Translations under genes and position numbers: made by a program
Assembly (NCBI RefSeq): GCF_022539665.2
Contig: NC_081333.1
Coordinates: 5,888,971-5,952,970, forward strand
Length of the DNA: 64,000 bases
Reading direction: 5' to 3'
From: Daphnia carinata
Lineage: Eukaryota; Arthropoda; Branchiopoda; Diplostraca; Daphniidae
Shown here: in pieces, positions 33,820-44,947 of the stretch
Layout of the letters: each line of letters starts with the position of its first letter
How positions within the stretch are numbered: position 1 is the first letter of the stretch
The notes under the pieces: generated by a model
The model's database searches: none
The model's input: the letters and a program-made list of their open reading frames with translations, nothing else
What the model was told of the DNA's origin: nothing

Positions 33820-34345
33820 TGATGTGATGCCGGCTGACGCGGAGGATCTGATGAAGTCGAAGGTGAACCTTTGAGAAGACGTGAGGGATAGACTGGCCCT
33901 GCTTCAGCAGCGCCAGAAGCGCATTTCGATACCACAGTCAGTCAGGTACCGGTACCGGTGTATGAACCCGGTGGCCCGGTATTAGTTTTTCGGACACAGA
34001 GAAAGAAAGGTCTCACCGAAAAATATCTTTATCAGTACGTAGGTCCATTCAAAGTGATAAGGCAGATCATTGATTAAACTACTAGCTTCGAAAGGTAAAT
34101 GGAAAGAGAACCATTGTGGTTCATGTTTTACAAATGAAGAAGTTCGTTGTGGAGTCGGTTGACGAATACGATGGCGCGGCTGAATCTGGGACGGCGGCGC
34201 GTGCCGACTGTCCTGGGGGGCCGCCGGAAGTCGACACCGCGGCAATGGCCAAGGACATAACAGTGGAACCGGAGACGGCGGAGCGTTCTGACGCCCAGGC
34301 CTGGGTGATGCACCGACGAAACGGGCGGCGCAAGTGAGAAAATGA
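33820..34345 (+). pseudogene. Gypsy integrase C-terminal (GPY/F) fragment
   Basis: Near 33885-34080 one frame reads LLQQRQKR, then PVLVFRTQRKKGLTEKY and YQYVGPFKVIRQI, the GPY/F chromatin-binding module at the end of Gypsy integrases. The frame continues into a pol tail (VVHVLQMKKFVVES) to about 34340. The rest of integrase is absent and satellite array 3 lies upstream, so this is a terminal fragment of a second Gypsy element, different in sequence from the one at 28-32 kb. Confidence 0.8.
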
Positions 34346-35640
34346 GTCTCCAACTGGGTGGACGAGATGCTACAAGCTTTCGAGAAAATTCCGACGGGGA
34401 TGTTTCCAATGGAAGTAAAATCGTTTTTGGAAGGGCGCGCGTTCGACTTAGTCGATTTCAGGACCAGAGCTGAGCGGCGACGACAGGAGTTAAAGAGCTG
34501 AAACGATCCTTGAAAGGCGATGGAACCAGACAGGAGAGCGGGCTGTTCGACGCAGGAGGCAAGCTGCATAGCAGGTTACTTGGAACCGCTAAGACCAAGG
34601 AACTAGAGCCAGTGCACTCGATACTCGAATCTTTTGATTAGAGAGGCTTGGACCTGGTGTACCCCAGGGGCAGGCAACGCTGCTGAACGTAACGCTGGGT
34701 CACCTGGCGGAGCACGAAACTGAAATCGACAGCCTGATGGTGGTGTCGGGAGAAATGCGCTGCGAACAGGCGCAGCTGAAGAAGCCTTAAACGAAGGCTG
34801 GTCGCACCTCGCGTTGTAGTTTCCTCGTGCTGGCAAACCGGACTAGCCGGTGCAGTAATATAGAGGTTATCACCTCTGCTGTGCCCCCCGAATGTGCTGA
34901 CTCAAGCTCTAGAGTCAGTTAGACAGGCATTGCCGCGAGGATGGGGACTAAAACCGGCGATATAAGGGGGAAATTGCTGGAAAGTCTACTAGAAAGCGAG
35001 AGCGGAGGCGGCGCTGGCGAACGCCAACGTTCGCTTCTTTATTCATTTACCAGTATTTGAGTTTAATTACGCCCTACAATTTTACAGTGTTTTCCTTATA
35101 CCGGTAGGCACTAGCAAGGGAGAATCATTTTCCCACTCGTACGTGAGCTTGCCCCTATCTTGGAGTGTGGCCGGATCGCCAACTGTTTGTCGAATTTAAT
35201 AAAGATAAAAATCGAAAATGCATGCCATACATGGGCAGTGTCTGCCCATAATTGAAGCCAATTGACAGGTAGGGAAGAATGTAGAGCTGTATTGCCGCGG
35301 TCTGCAGGAGCAGGAAGCAATCCAGAAGAACTGTCGCTTAGGCAGTAAAAAGTAGGCCGGCATCTATCTGTTTTATGTCGGTGAATGAAAGTGGGGCTAC
35401 GCTGGACAAGACAATGTGACCATAGTGCTCCAGTGCTCTGTTAAAAGGATCGGCGGAATTAGATTGCTACATGTTCTGCCAGCAGCAGGGTCAAAAAAGA
35501 CTTTTTTCGGCATTCTCAGACGACTGACTTCTGCAAGCGAGGCTTTGACAGATGCTGCCAGTGAATATCATAAGTGTTATTTACGATGACGCGGCTGGGA
35601 TACTGGGCAGCTTGCTGGTGCCAGTGCTGGAGCAACCGCA
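34346..35640. other. Gypsy 3' remnant, no clear gene
   Basis: GC-richer than its surroundings. It may hold a remnant of a post-pol ORF (34380-34800, both strands open only briefly). Two small hairpins (agaggttatcacctct near 34862; tgactcaagctctagagtca near 34898) and a TATA-like tataagggg (about 34959) suggest LTR sequence, but no LTR ends are clear. Confidence 0.4.
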
Positions 35641-35644
35641 ACCG

Positions 35645-36165
35645 GTATAGAAACCTATATTCACATTGAATACACGTATATTTCATGCTGTTTGAATGTA
35701 GTTCATAACACACATGGTATCACACTATATTCACATTGATTACACGCATATTTGATCCTATTTGAATGTAGTACATAAAACGCAATGTATCACTCTGTAT
35801 TCACATTCAATACATGTATTTTTGATCCTGTTGGAAAGTAGTTCATAAAACGTTTTGCAGCATACTATCTTCAAATTGAATACAAGTAAATCTGATCCTG
35901 TTCAGATTTACTTGGTGAAATTCATTGTATCACGCTATATTTACATTGATTACACGTATCTTTAATCTTGTTTATATTTACTTCATGAAAGTCATTGTTT
36001 CACATTATATTTAGGTTGACTACGCGTATATTTTTTCCTGTTTCGGCGTAGTTCATAAATTACATTGTACCTTATCATGTTCACATTGAATACACGCATG
36101 TTTCATCCCGTTTGAATGTAGTACATAAAACCCATTGAATCACACAATATCCATTTTGAATACAC
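35645..36165 (+). repeat. 70-bp satellite array 4
   Basis: Seven copies of the 70-bp unit in the forward orientation, opposite to array 3 which lies 1.8 kb upstream. Copies are more diverged than in array 1 (for example cacgctatatttacattgattacacg). It ends directly before a BEL gag start. Confidence 0.95.
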
Positions 36166-36177
36166 AGTGTACAGCCT

Positions 36178-37830
36178 GGAAAAGTCAAACAACAAGATGG
36201 CACCAAAAGATCCTTAATTCAAGCTGCCACGGGGGTGACCATTGATATTTTAGAAAAAGAGTTTAGTAAGGGTCTGCTGAATTACAACGAAAAATTGGAA
36301 GAAGAAAAATTTTTTGAAGCAGACATCTTTCGAGCTTGCTGACGACAGAATGAAGAGACTTACTAGGAACTATGAGTCACTCATCCTTCTATTGGAAGTC
36401 GAAGCTCAAGAGGAATATCTTCGACAACATGAAGAATTTGTCAACCGTTTTTACAAGATGAATATCGATCGGAGGAGGAGAAGACCATTTGAGACCAGAA
36501 GAAATTTTCAGCCAAAGAAGCATACACTTCAAGTCGACGCGCACGGTGAAGAGGAGACATCTTGAATTTCGAACATTGCCCCGATAATCAATGCACTGAC
36601 ATTGCAAACTATTTCAAACGCTATGATTATAGAAAATCTGCTACATAGGATCTAAATAAAAAATTCGGTGGTGATCTATACAAATGGAAGGGTTGCTGGG
36701 CGATTTTCCGCACTTACCTATGAAAATCACTCAATGATTATCATTGAAAATTTTAGCAGACTGAAATCACACATAACGGAGGAAGCTGCTGGTGCGATAT
36801 CGTATTTGGATTAAACAGAACACAATCACACCAAAGTAACTCATATTTTTAATGCGAATTCAACAAGCCGAGATCGGAAAAGCAGACTACTACATTGCCA
36901 TTACATAACTAAGTAACGTAGAACATCAAGACGGCACGAGGACAGTGTTACCCTCCGACACAAGTATCTAGAGGTTTCGACAGACGTGCCGCCAATAAAC
37001 GACAAACCTCGCCATACCTTACCCTGCAGAAAATGTAAAAACATCCCCCATGAATCCTCGATCTAAAGGGATGGCTAGGAGCGAATGCAGCCTTAATTCC
37101 AATTGAATTGTGTAAAGCGTCTTCCCATGTGAGAAGACTGACTTTACTGTATTAAGACAATAGAAAATAAAAAAAAGCTCGTAGGCGTATTTTCCACAAT
37201 AATAGATGTATTATTCTAAATTAAGCATACAACAAGAAGCAAGAACATAGAAACTAATAAAGATACAGTACGGAATTTCAATAGAGAAAGGGAGAAAATT
37301 GTAACCAAGTACGAACAGATGCAAATTAAATCAATTTAGGCAAATAAGGTTCACACTAAAGCGTACAGTTTACTACACAATACTACTAACCAAGGGTAAG
37401 CGCAAAAAGAAAAAATTCAGGCGACTACATTGCTCAGATGCAAATTCTTGTCTGATCTTTCCCATCTTTTGGGTTGTTCATTGAACTTGGCATATTGGTA
37501 AATTGGCACGATTGGGAGGTGCTTGAAGACTTCACGCGTACAGCCATTCAGGAGATGCGTCCAACGTGGCGTAATACTGGTGACGTATCGACTTCGTGAA
37601 TCAGCCAGCAGGTGCTCATCTGAGTCACCCTTGTTGCGTACACGGTGTAACATTTGACATGTTTATACTTATGCTTTATGTTTATATATGTTTATACTTA
37701 GACATATTAATTATTTAAAGATATGGCAGAAAAATGTAACGTGAATGCGTATATTGGCTTCGTTACAATTGGCTCAAACTATGGGACTGCAGGAGGTAGA
37801 TAAGGTAAATCTAAAGCTGCGTAGCGCTAT
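36178..37830 (+). pseudogene. decayed BEL gag-protease, copy of 61.5 kb gene
   Basis: Begins at aacaacaagatggcacca, matching the gag start at 61482. It keeps the coiled N-terminal part (36314-36565: YESLILLLEVEAQEEYLRQH) and the FDGDLHKW-equivalent region near 36660. Most of the middle is deleted near 36960. A piece of protease region follows (37080-37110), and after a solo LTR the match resumes (37772-37830, ctcaaactatgggactgcagg). Because the sequences on both sides of the LTR align to adjacent parts of 63000-63090, the copy was continuous before the LTR inserted. It has several stops and is inactive. In this copy the frame across the 36620 region is continuous, unlike its relative. Confidence 0.8.
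37111..37767. mobile_element. solo Gypsy-type LTR with 4-bp duplication
   Basis: A 657-bp LTR starting TGTAAAGCG and ending GGCTTCGTTACA, related to the LTR at 18231-18961. It is flanked by attg on both sides (37107-37110 and 37768-37771), a 4-bp target-site duplication. There is no coding sequence between its ends, so it is a solo LTR left by recombination between the two LTRs of an inserted element. Confidence 0.85.
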
Positions 37831-38855
37831 GTTGCAAGTGCTCCATGTTTTGTCAAACTTTATTACTATGCTTGTTTTCGCCTCATTGTATACATGCCTT
37901 TCTACTCCTAGAGGTTAGTTCAAACCTGAATCGGCCCGATGGCCGATAGGACGTCATAAGGGGGCTCTGTGGTTAGCTGGCAACCCACGCGTGATTCCTT
38001 AAAAAGAAGCTTTGCGTGAGCTAGTTTGCCTTCGCGTATGTCTGTGAATAGTATGTTGTGTGTTATTTGTATAACATTTGTGGTAATTTCTGTGGCATTG
38101 TGTGTGTAGTAAGGGTAACCGTAACAAGTGGGACCCTTATGAAAAAAGTTACCGGTATTATTTTTTGCGTATTACCCTATTACGAGATATTTCACGGCCT
38201 GTCAACATGGTTTTTTAACACCGTGTGCCCAAGCAGTTTATATCACGAATTTCTTTTCCGATAATTTACAATACTACCACAGCCTGTAAAGAATAAGCAA
38301 GTTGCTAGTCGCAATTGACGAATACGTAACAGGATATAGTAATCATCGTTGTATTATTTATGATTCATATTACCAAACAACGTCCAATGTTATTCTTTGC
38401 AATTTCTTGAGCTTTTTGAATTTTAAAACTTAATCTTCTCGGTAAGTAACAGAAACTGGGATACAATAATACCGACATTTAAATACAGGCTACTAAGCAT
38501 AATATAATTTCGATTTAGGACACAACACATCATTATTGTGTAAAAAAGGGGTATTCAGACTCAGCCCAGAGTCTTAGATGAGCCGTTTTGACTTAATAAA
38601 AAAGTACATCAAATTGTCTTTGAGATAAACGATGGGTGAATAGAATACAAAGCATGTTGGACAGTTACAAACCCCCATAACATACAGACAATGGCTGAGA
38701 AAAGCAATTGGGGGGGGAGGGAGCAGGAATACGCTATTAAAAATGTTTTAAACGAAAAAATAGATGGTATTTATCCATATCAAAACCTTTGCTCACATCC
38801 TTGCACCACATCTTTGGGGAACAACAAATATTTTATTTAATTGCCACCGTCTGTC
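37831..38855. other. no recognisable gene
   Basis: Includes a small palindrome (tcggcccgatggccga near 37932) and a poly-G run (about 38709-38717). The short frame at 38058-38264 is AT-rich and unconvincing. Confidence 0.5.
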
Positions 38856-38859
38856 GCAT

Positions 38860-40000
38860 TAACTAAATCCAGAGCGTTATCACTGTTTCTTTGCAATCCT
38901 GCAACATTCGTGCAAGCTTTCTGTACTCTCTTTGCTCTCGCGTGTCAAGTTCGTCTTGCATTACCATTGTGAAAAATTTGGAGTTCACTATGTGTTTTCT
39001 TGACCAATCCAAAGTGGCAAATAATGTAAGTAAATAGAAAATTATAAATATTTATTAATTTTGAAAGAAACTAACAATATTTACAGCGAATTGCTTTGAC
39101 GTCATCAATTGGCAAAGCTGGTTATGGTTGATGATATCTGTCCTGTTTATTTGCCCGAGCTATCTTAGGCTCCTTTCGAGTACAAATGGAGCCATGAATT
39201 CCCGTATATAAGCTGATTTCATGATTTTGTTGATCATAGACCTCATGTTCGAACCACCATTCCCGACACTGCCATATGAAACGGCTAGCTTTAGGTCAGC
39301 CTCATTAAGCTTCAATGACATTTTATTACCCAGGTACTGCTAGACGAATGCCTTTAAATTAATAAATGTCAGGCTTTATATAAATTGGTGAGATTTCCTG
39401 CTCAGCTTCTTGCACTTTTCGCGATCCAATCAAATTGTTGCTGCCTGTCCAAAAGCTGTTAAAGGTCTCTACTGTGTTTACGGGAATCGTTTGAAGTTGT
39501 TTTCAACTCCACAAGACATTAATGTCTGAAATTCACAAGATGATTAATAAGATTTTTTATAACAACATAGAACTATAACATATATAAGCATACAAATCCT
39601 TTCGAATTACTAGAGCCGCTAGCTGTTGACCAGAATTCATATGAAGTAAGCCACCCATCCTCTTAATTTCTTCTCTTTTACGAGTTTCACGAATTTTCTA
39701 TTTTTTCATAGTCTTTTCTACTTGTACTATTCTTTTCACTTTGAACTATTCTTGCAACTGTTCTCTGAGCTGTCCAAGATAATGAATATTAAGGCTTTCC
39801 TTATACCCGTTTATAAGCGGGGATTTAGAATATTTTAACACATTAAAACAGATTTATTTGGCTTATTTGTCACAAACCTTGGGGAAGTTGCAATTGCGTT
39901 GCGAATCATAATCTCTTTCTTCAATTACTTCAGTTGGCGACAGCACTCTTTGCCCATTATTATCTTCCTAGGAATCTGAACTGGATAGCTGCTCAAACAT
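38860..40000 (-). pseudogene. decayed DUF4806-like gene
   Basis: Reading leftward, broken frames give an acidic start (MFEQLSSSDS, near 39995), a charged coiled region (RETRKREEIKRMGG, near 39690), VETFNSFW (near 39465), then SYGSVGNGGSNMRSMINKIM (39265-39210 region) and a following RKEPKIARA. The order of a [FL]P..T.E.F segment, then a GG-containing helix-rich segment, then a basic segment is what I know of DUF4806 proteins, many of which are linked to transposons. Several stops interrupt it. Assignment is from pattern memory only. Confidence 0.4.
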
Positions 40001-41577
40001 ATCTGTAAGGGAAAAACATTAGCAAATACTTACTAGAAGCTATACGTTAGCCAATGCACAATTTAATTGTTGAACTTGTATGTGGTGTAACCCTGTAACG
40101 ACCTTCTAGTACGTTTAATTGGTGACACTAGTGCTTCTTCATCACTGCTATGTTCAGTGGCTTTTGCTGTGTTGTGGATGTTGCCGGCGTCGGACCCCGG
40201 ATGTGAACAGCCAGTAACAGGTGTGATAAATATATGGGAATAAAGATGATACGTACAACGATTGATGGACAGGGCAAACTACACTTGCTAAGACACACTA
40301 ATAAATCACGATGCACACAGGTTCGCGAAGGGAAACCAGCGATAACGCAGAACACCTTCTTAATACCTCTCTGTAGACGACGAGAAAGAGACCATCCGCA
40401 TGACTGCGAGCAGACAACCCGTCGCCTGCCTATAAGTCTGCCATCTATTGAGGGGGGAATCGGGACACTAGAAAGCAACTGGTCGGCAGTTCGCATAGCC
40501 AAAGTGGTTTGGTTTGAAATAGCTTTGATATTAAGATATGGGAAACATGACAGGACATATTTTATGGGGTGTGAAGCTTGTAACCTTCGGCACTTTCTGA
40601 CTCGGAGTTCCGCGAAGATTTAAATAGACTACGGAGTATTCGAGAAACTTCGAACCAACTAAACAAAGAAAATAAAAATAATTATGAAAAATTAAATGAA
40701 AGATTATACTGGTATTCAAAACCGTAAAAAGAATGCTCTTCCATTTCTTCTATATCGGACATTCAAAGAAACCCGGATACGAAAAAAACCTCGCCAAAAC
40801 CAAGGTCAAACAAGAAAAATGTCAGCTTCATGCCACCACTGGAACAATCCGAGAAAATGAGAAAGTACGAGAAAGAAGAAAAAAAATTTGAGGTTGCCAA
40901 TCAAAGGCTGAGAAAGAAGAAAACATGACAATTTTACTACTAGCGGTAAGACAGATTGAGAAAAAAAGTTAATAACAAAATTATATAAATGGCGTAGACC
41001 GCAGATGGCAGAGGAAGAAAAAAAATAACAAGCACTCCAAAAAAATTAAGTAACCATAACAGACCACGCGACAACGCAACACACACACACAAAATTGCTA
41101 AGTAACTCAAAAACTATATGCAATAAGCCGTGCTTCCAAAATACAAAAAATAGAAAAGAACTTAAGCACGAGACTAGACGTATAACATATAACATGACAG
41201 GACATATTATGGGGTATGAAGCTCGTAACAACTGATGGTACTGTTTTCCTAGCAACATGGCCGGCATCGATTTCAGCTTTGTGAATTAAAAGGTCACCTA
41301 CAGATCCTACAAATTAAGAAATTCATCAGGATTTTAGAATGAAAAACATAAATAATAAAAAATTTCTCACCAGAAAAAAATTTGATGTTCGCAAATTTAA
41401 AATCCGGGTTAACTTGTGTTGATGTCCTCCGATGTTCATCATCATCTGTCAATGTGCAAGTACATGAAATGGAATTTCAAATGCGTCAAAAAGTAATGAG
41501 GTACATAAGCTAGGCAGGTTATAAGTCAAGATAGAACGATTTCAAGGGTGGAATGAGATATGAGCTAGAATGGTTAC
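40001..41577. other. no gene; duplicated short blocks
   Basis: A block containing acatgacaggacatatt and atggggt.tgaagct.gtaac occurs at about 40546-40585 and again at about 41194-41232. Overlapping frames at 40128-40623 on both strands are weakly protein-like and not supported by any motif. 40680-41050 is A-rich. Confidence 0.5.
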
Positions 41578-41707
41578 TGTTGCGGATAGGTGTACTACGC
41601 CTGATGAAGAACAGCCTCCCCATCTTCCTTGCCTTAACCCATAATCACTCTCACCTGCCTTAGATGTTAGCTCACTTGGCATAGGATGGTGACGGGCAGT
41701 TCTTTCG
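41578..41707 (+). mobile_element. BEL 5' LTR, left part (split)
   Basis: Starts TGTTGCGGA and matches the start of the LTR at 57396 (ctactacgcct, agcctccccatc, gtcttagatgt.agctcactt, gatggtg.cgggcagt). It breaks off after tctttcg at 41707. The remainder of the same LTR resumes at 55562. It therefore is one LTR split by the 13.85-kb unit between. Confidence 0.8.
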
Positions 41708-42810
41708 ATTGGCGGAGAAAAAGGCCCAGACGAAAAAGGCCCAGACGGAAAAGGCCCGCGAAAAAGGCCCAGACGAAAAAGGCCCATACGAAAAAGGCCC
41801 ACTTTTTTCCAAATTCAAAAGTGGGCCTTTTTCTCCATTGGACTGGGCCTTTTTCTCCGCTCAATTTCCATGTTCCTACAAACTTTATATTTGTTTCCAA
41901 AACTGTATTTCCCACCTCTATTCCGTGGAATTTGGAATGTACAAAGGTTGCTGAAACCGTGATATTCTATAAGGTTTGCAGAGATCAAACAATGTTAGCG
42001 TTTGTACGCTAGTTAATCTTTGATTATTTATTCGGTTGCAATCTTATTTCAGATTATGTTAGTATTTATCTATTGCTTATATCCCGTTACATAAGGTTCA
42101 TTTTTCACAATTTTTGTTTACTGAACAACTATCGCTTCTTTAAATATAATAGAAGAAATACATGTTTTCCGCACTTAGCCTTGTTCTGTCCACCCTCTTT
42201 AATCATTCCTCCCAACCCCCAGTCCATTTCCCTTATTATTTCCCTTTGTCGATGCTTATGCCATAGATAAAGACCACTGATTCGTTGTGAATACGGAAAC
42301 TGAATGAGTTCCGCGGGGCTTTTGTGGTTGCTGGGAACAAAGATATGTTACCACGAAGACTAGTTTGTTATTATTAACATTTGATAAATAATTTTTATAG
42401 GAAGAACATTACAAACTTAAACTATCGTTTGAGATAAGGACAAATAAAAACTATTATAATTCAATATTGATTCTCATACCATTTATTTCCTTATCACATT
42501 TTCAATTCTTTTCACGATTACAAAGAGCCCAATAAATATATTAAAATCATAACCTACTGCTATAAATATGCCAAGCGGTTACTGCTGAATGTTATCTTGG
42601 GGCGCTTTTCAGCAAAGCAATAAATAGTTCGAGCAAAACTGGAATATTCAATTTGCGTAGGAACGTCTATGAGCCACAGTTTTCTACCATGAAGGACTTT
42701 GTTTTGTGAGACTGTTATTAGTGAAGACGCTAAACCTTATAAAATGAATCTAAGATTTTTTTTCTTAAAATTTTCCAAGATCATGGAAGGCATGCCAGTG
42801 TATTTTTTTT
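41708..42810 (-). repeat. left inverted repeat with palindromic end array
   Basis: The outer end (41716-41875) holds six direct copies of gaaaaaggccca at about 15-bp spacing, then two inverted copies, separated by tttttccaaattcaaaa; a long hairpin can form. The rest aligns in reverse with 54480-55400. The inner edge includes the phrase gatcatggaaggcatgccagtgt, also present (reversed) at the start of copy A near 26171. Frames in the array are repeat artefacts. Confidence 0.8.
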
Positions 42811-44947
42811 AAAACTATAACGACATGGCTTGCACATGAAAGAACACGAGTTTAGCTCATCCATGAGTCAGTATCAGTATTTAATATAATAAATTTTCCT
42901 TTTTTAAATTTGGTTTAATCACTTTATATTCTTCCTTTTCAGTTTCCTTTTTCTTAATGTTGGCTTTTCTCTTTATCTGTTGTTATTCCTTTCTCTTTTC
43001 CTTTTCTTCGATGCGTTCAGCCCAATTTTTTTTTACTTTCTGATTGATTTATCTTGTTTCCTAATATATTTGTCAAGCAATTCCACAGTCTTCTACCTAT
43101 TGCAGTACAGAAAAATTAAAAGTTTTTAACATCTTACAAATGTGTTTGTCAAATTGATAGTTTACCTGCAAACCTTCAGCTATTTGAAGAGCACCATTTC
43201 ATGCCACCTCTTAAATGCTTCTTGCATTCTCAACTTCAGCTGGGCCATGCCACTAGCTGGATCATTGCCACTTATTGATCTAAAGTGGTCTTTTTCAGAA
43301 TGTGTGAGGGATTAAAAAATTCCATAAAACCAAATTTGCTGATAACTAGGCAGCCTTCACGGTTGAAAATTGGTGTTGGCATTGTACTTGCTACTCTTGG
43401 TTCAGGAATTTCCGTTTCGATAAACTCTGAAAGACCAGAGGTTGATAACACTGATGTTGCCTTGGTGGCTCGTGCAAGTTTGGCAATTCAGGACCTCTTC
43501 TTCTTATTTTTCCTTTTTAATTTCTTCTTCATTTCATCTAACTTTGATATGGTTTTTGTCTTCTTATCAGATAAATCCAGCTTTTTCCTGAAAATCAATG
43601 GAGTAAACTGGCCGTTTTACTCAAATGTATAGGTTAACACATACCTGTGAAGTGTGAGAGTTTAGCTGTTGGACGTTCTTCCATTTCTTCAGGATTGTAA
43701 GCACGGTTCCTGGTTCCAATTTTTTGGAAAGAACTATTGTGGTCAACACCAGCCTTATTACTATCGAGATCTTGAATTGTAGAAGCACTTTGAGTTGGAA
43801 TATTGGTCAATGAGCTAGAAATGAAAACGTCTTCCGAAGAGAGTTGCCATTTAAGAGCGCCGACGTCAACGCGCCCTCCCTTTTTATCAGGCTCTTCATT
43901 TTTTGGGTCCAATTCCTACAAATCTTGTTTAGACGACACTTTCAAGTTTTCCGTTTTTCCATTTACAAAACATGCCTCTAATATCATAATCTTTAAACTT
44001 CATTATTATTTACCTTGGTCTCTCAACATTATCATGGATCAATCCATAAATCACACTATACGAACCTAGCTTATTGTTATTTTCTTGAGAGAAATCTAGC
44101 TTCAGGACGCCTCCACTTGAGGGCAGTATAAGCAGATGGAAACCATCCACCGTTTTACACACACAAAAAAAATAAAATTTCCCCCCCCAAAAAAAAATCA
44201 CACTTTTTTCTTTTTTTCCGACACGTAGCCATCTACCGCTCAGACTCGTTATTACTGGCGTAGGCAATTTCAGTCCATTGGATGCCATTCGCAGTTAGTT
44301 CAGTAGCGTGGATGGAGAATAACGCGTGGCTGTATAACAGCAATCCTTTATAGTTCTGTCACAGCTAGAAGCCTCAAATAATTCTGCTTCCCTTGCTAAA
44401 GAACAACTTGTCCTTTACACTCAGAGTGTTGGTGAAGCTGGGTACTTAAATGGCCCTAAAGATGTTTCACTTCACTGGCATTGCAGCGATGAACATCATA
44501 CTAGGACTCTTTAGGTATGAAAGGAATTTTCTTGAAAAATTTTTGAATTTATGATGAAGCTTTTCTCTTCCTTTTTGCCAACCATGTCTAATCTACAGAA
44601 AAAAATTTATCCAATAGGATAGGATTTTCAGCATACTGGGAACACAACTATCAACAATGCAACATTCTAGGGGTGCTATTTTATCATTCAAGAGCCTTAT
44701 ACAATGATTTTCATCTGCAATTTGTATGGCCTTTCCCAAGCTTCTGCCAGAAGTTGAATCTATAAGTCATGTAAGTCACATGAGCAACAATTGAGATGCT
44801 TAATGGTGTTGTTTTTCTTTTCTCAGCATAGGTTAATAGTAACATTGGATCTGAAAAGATTCTTGGTTGGGGCAAGACACTGAATAAATTGTAATGATTG
44901 AATGGATGACATGACATTTCTATACTTAATTTGGATTCCCGAGACGG
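42811..44947 (-). other. interior; possible small gene (-), unrecognised
   Basis: Exon-like frames on the minus strand: 44288-44011 (MASNGLKLPTPVITSL, ending HDNVERP at a GT donor), 43912-43649 (DPKNEEPDKKGGRVD, acidic and Ser-rich), and about 43593-43484 (basic, KKLDLSDKKTKTISKL, then KKKLKRKNKKKRS stop). Introns are short with TTTTCAG or TTTGTAG acceptors, but the phases do not join cleanly at either junction. A further open stretch lies at 43480-43270. No domain is recognised. This could be a cargo or transposase gene of the inverted-repeat unit in decay. Confidence 0.35.

Noticed and set aside
40128..40623. Overlapping 124- and 129-codon frames on both strands
   Set aside because: No motif, mutual shadows; not supported.
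41542..42012. Lys/Gly/Pro-rich frames at 41.5-42.0 kb and their mirror images at 55.25-55.6 kb
   Set aside because: Direct translation of the GAAAAAGGCCC array at the element ends.
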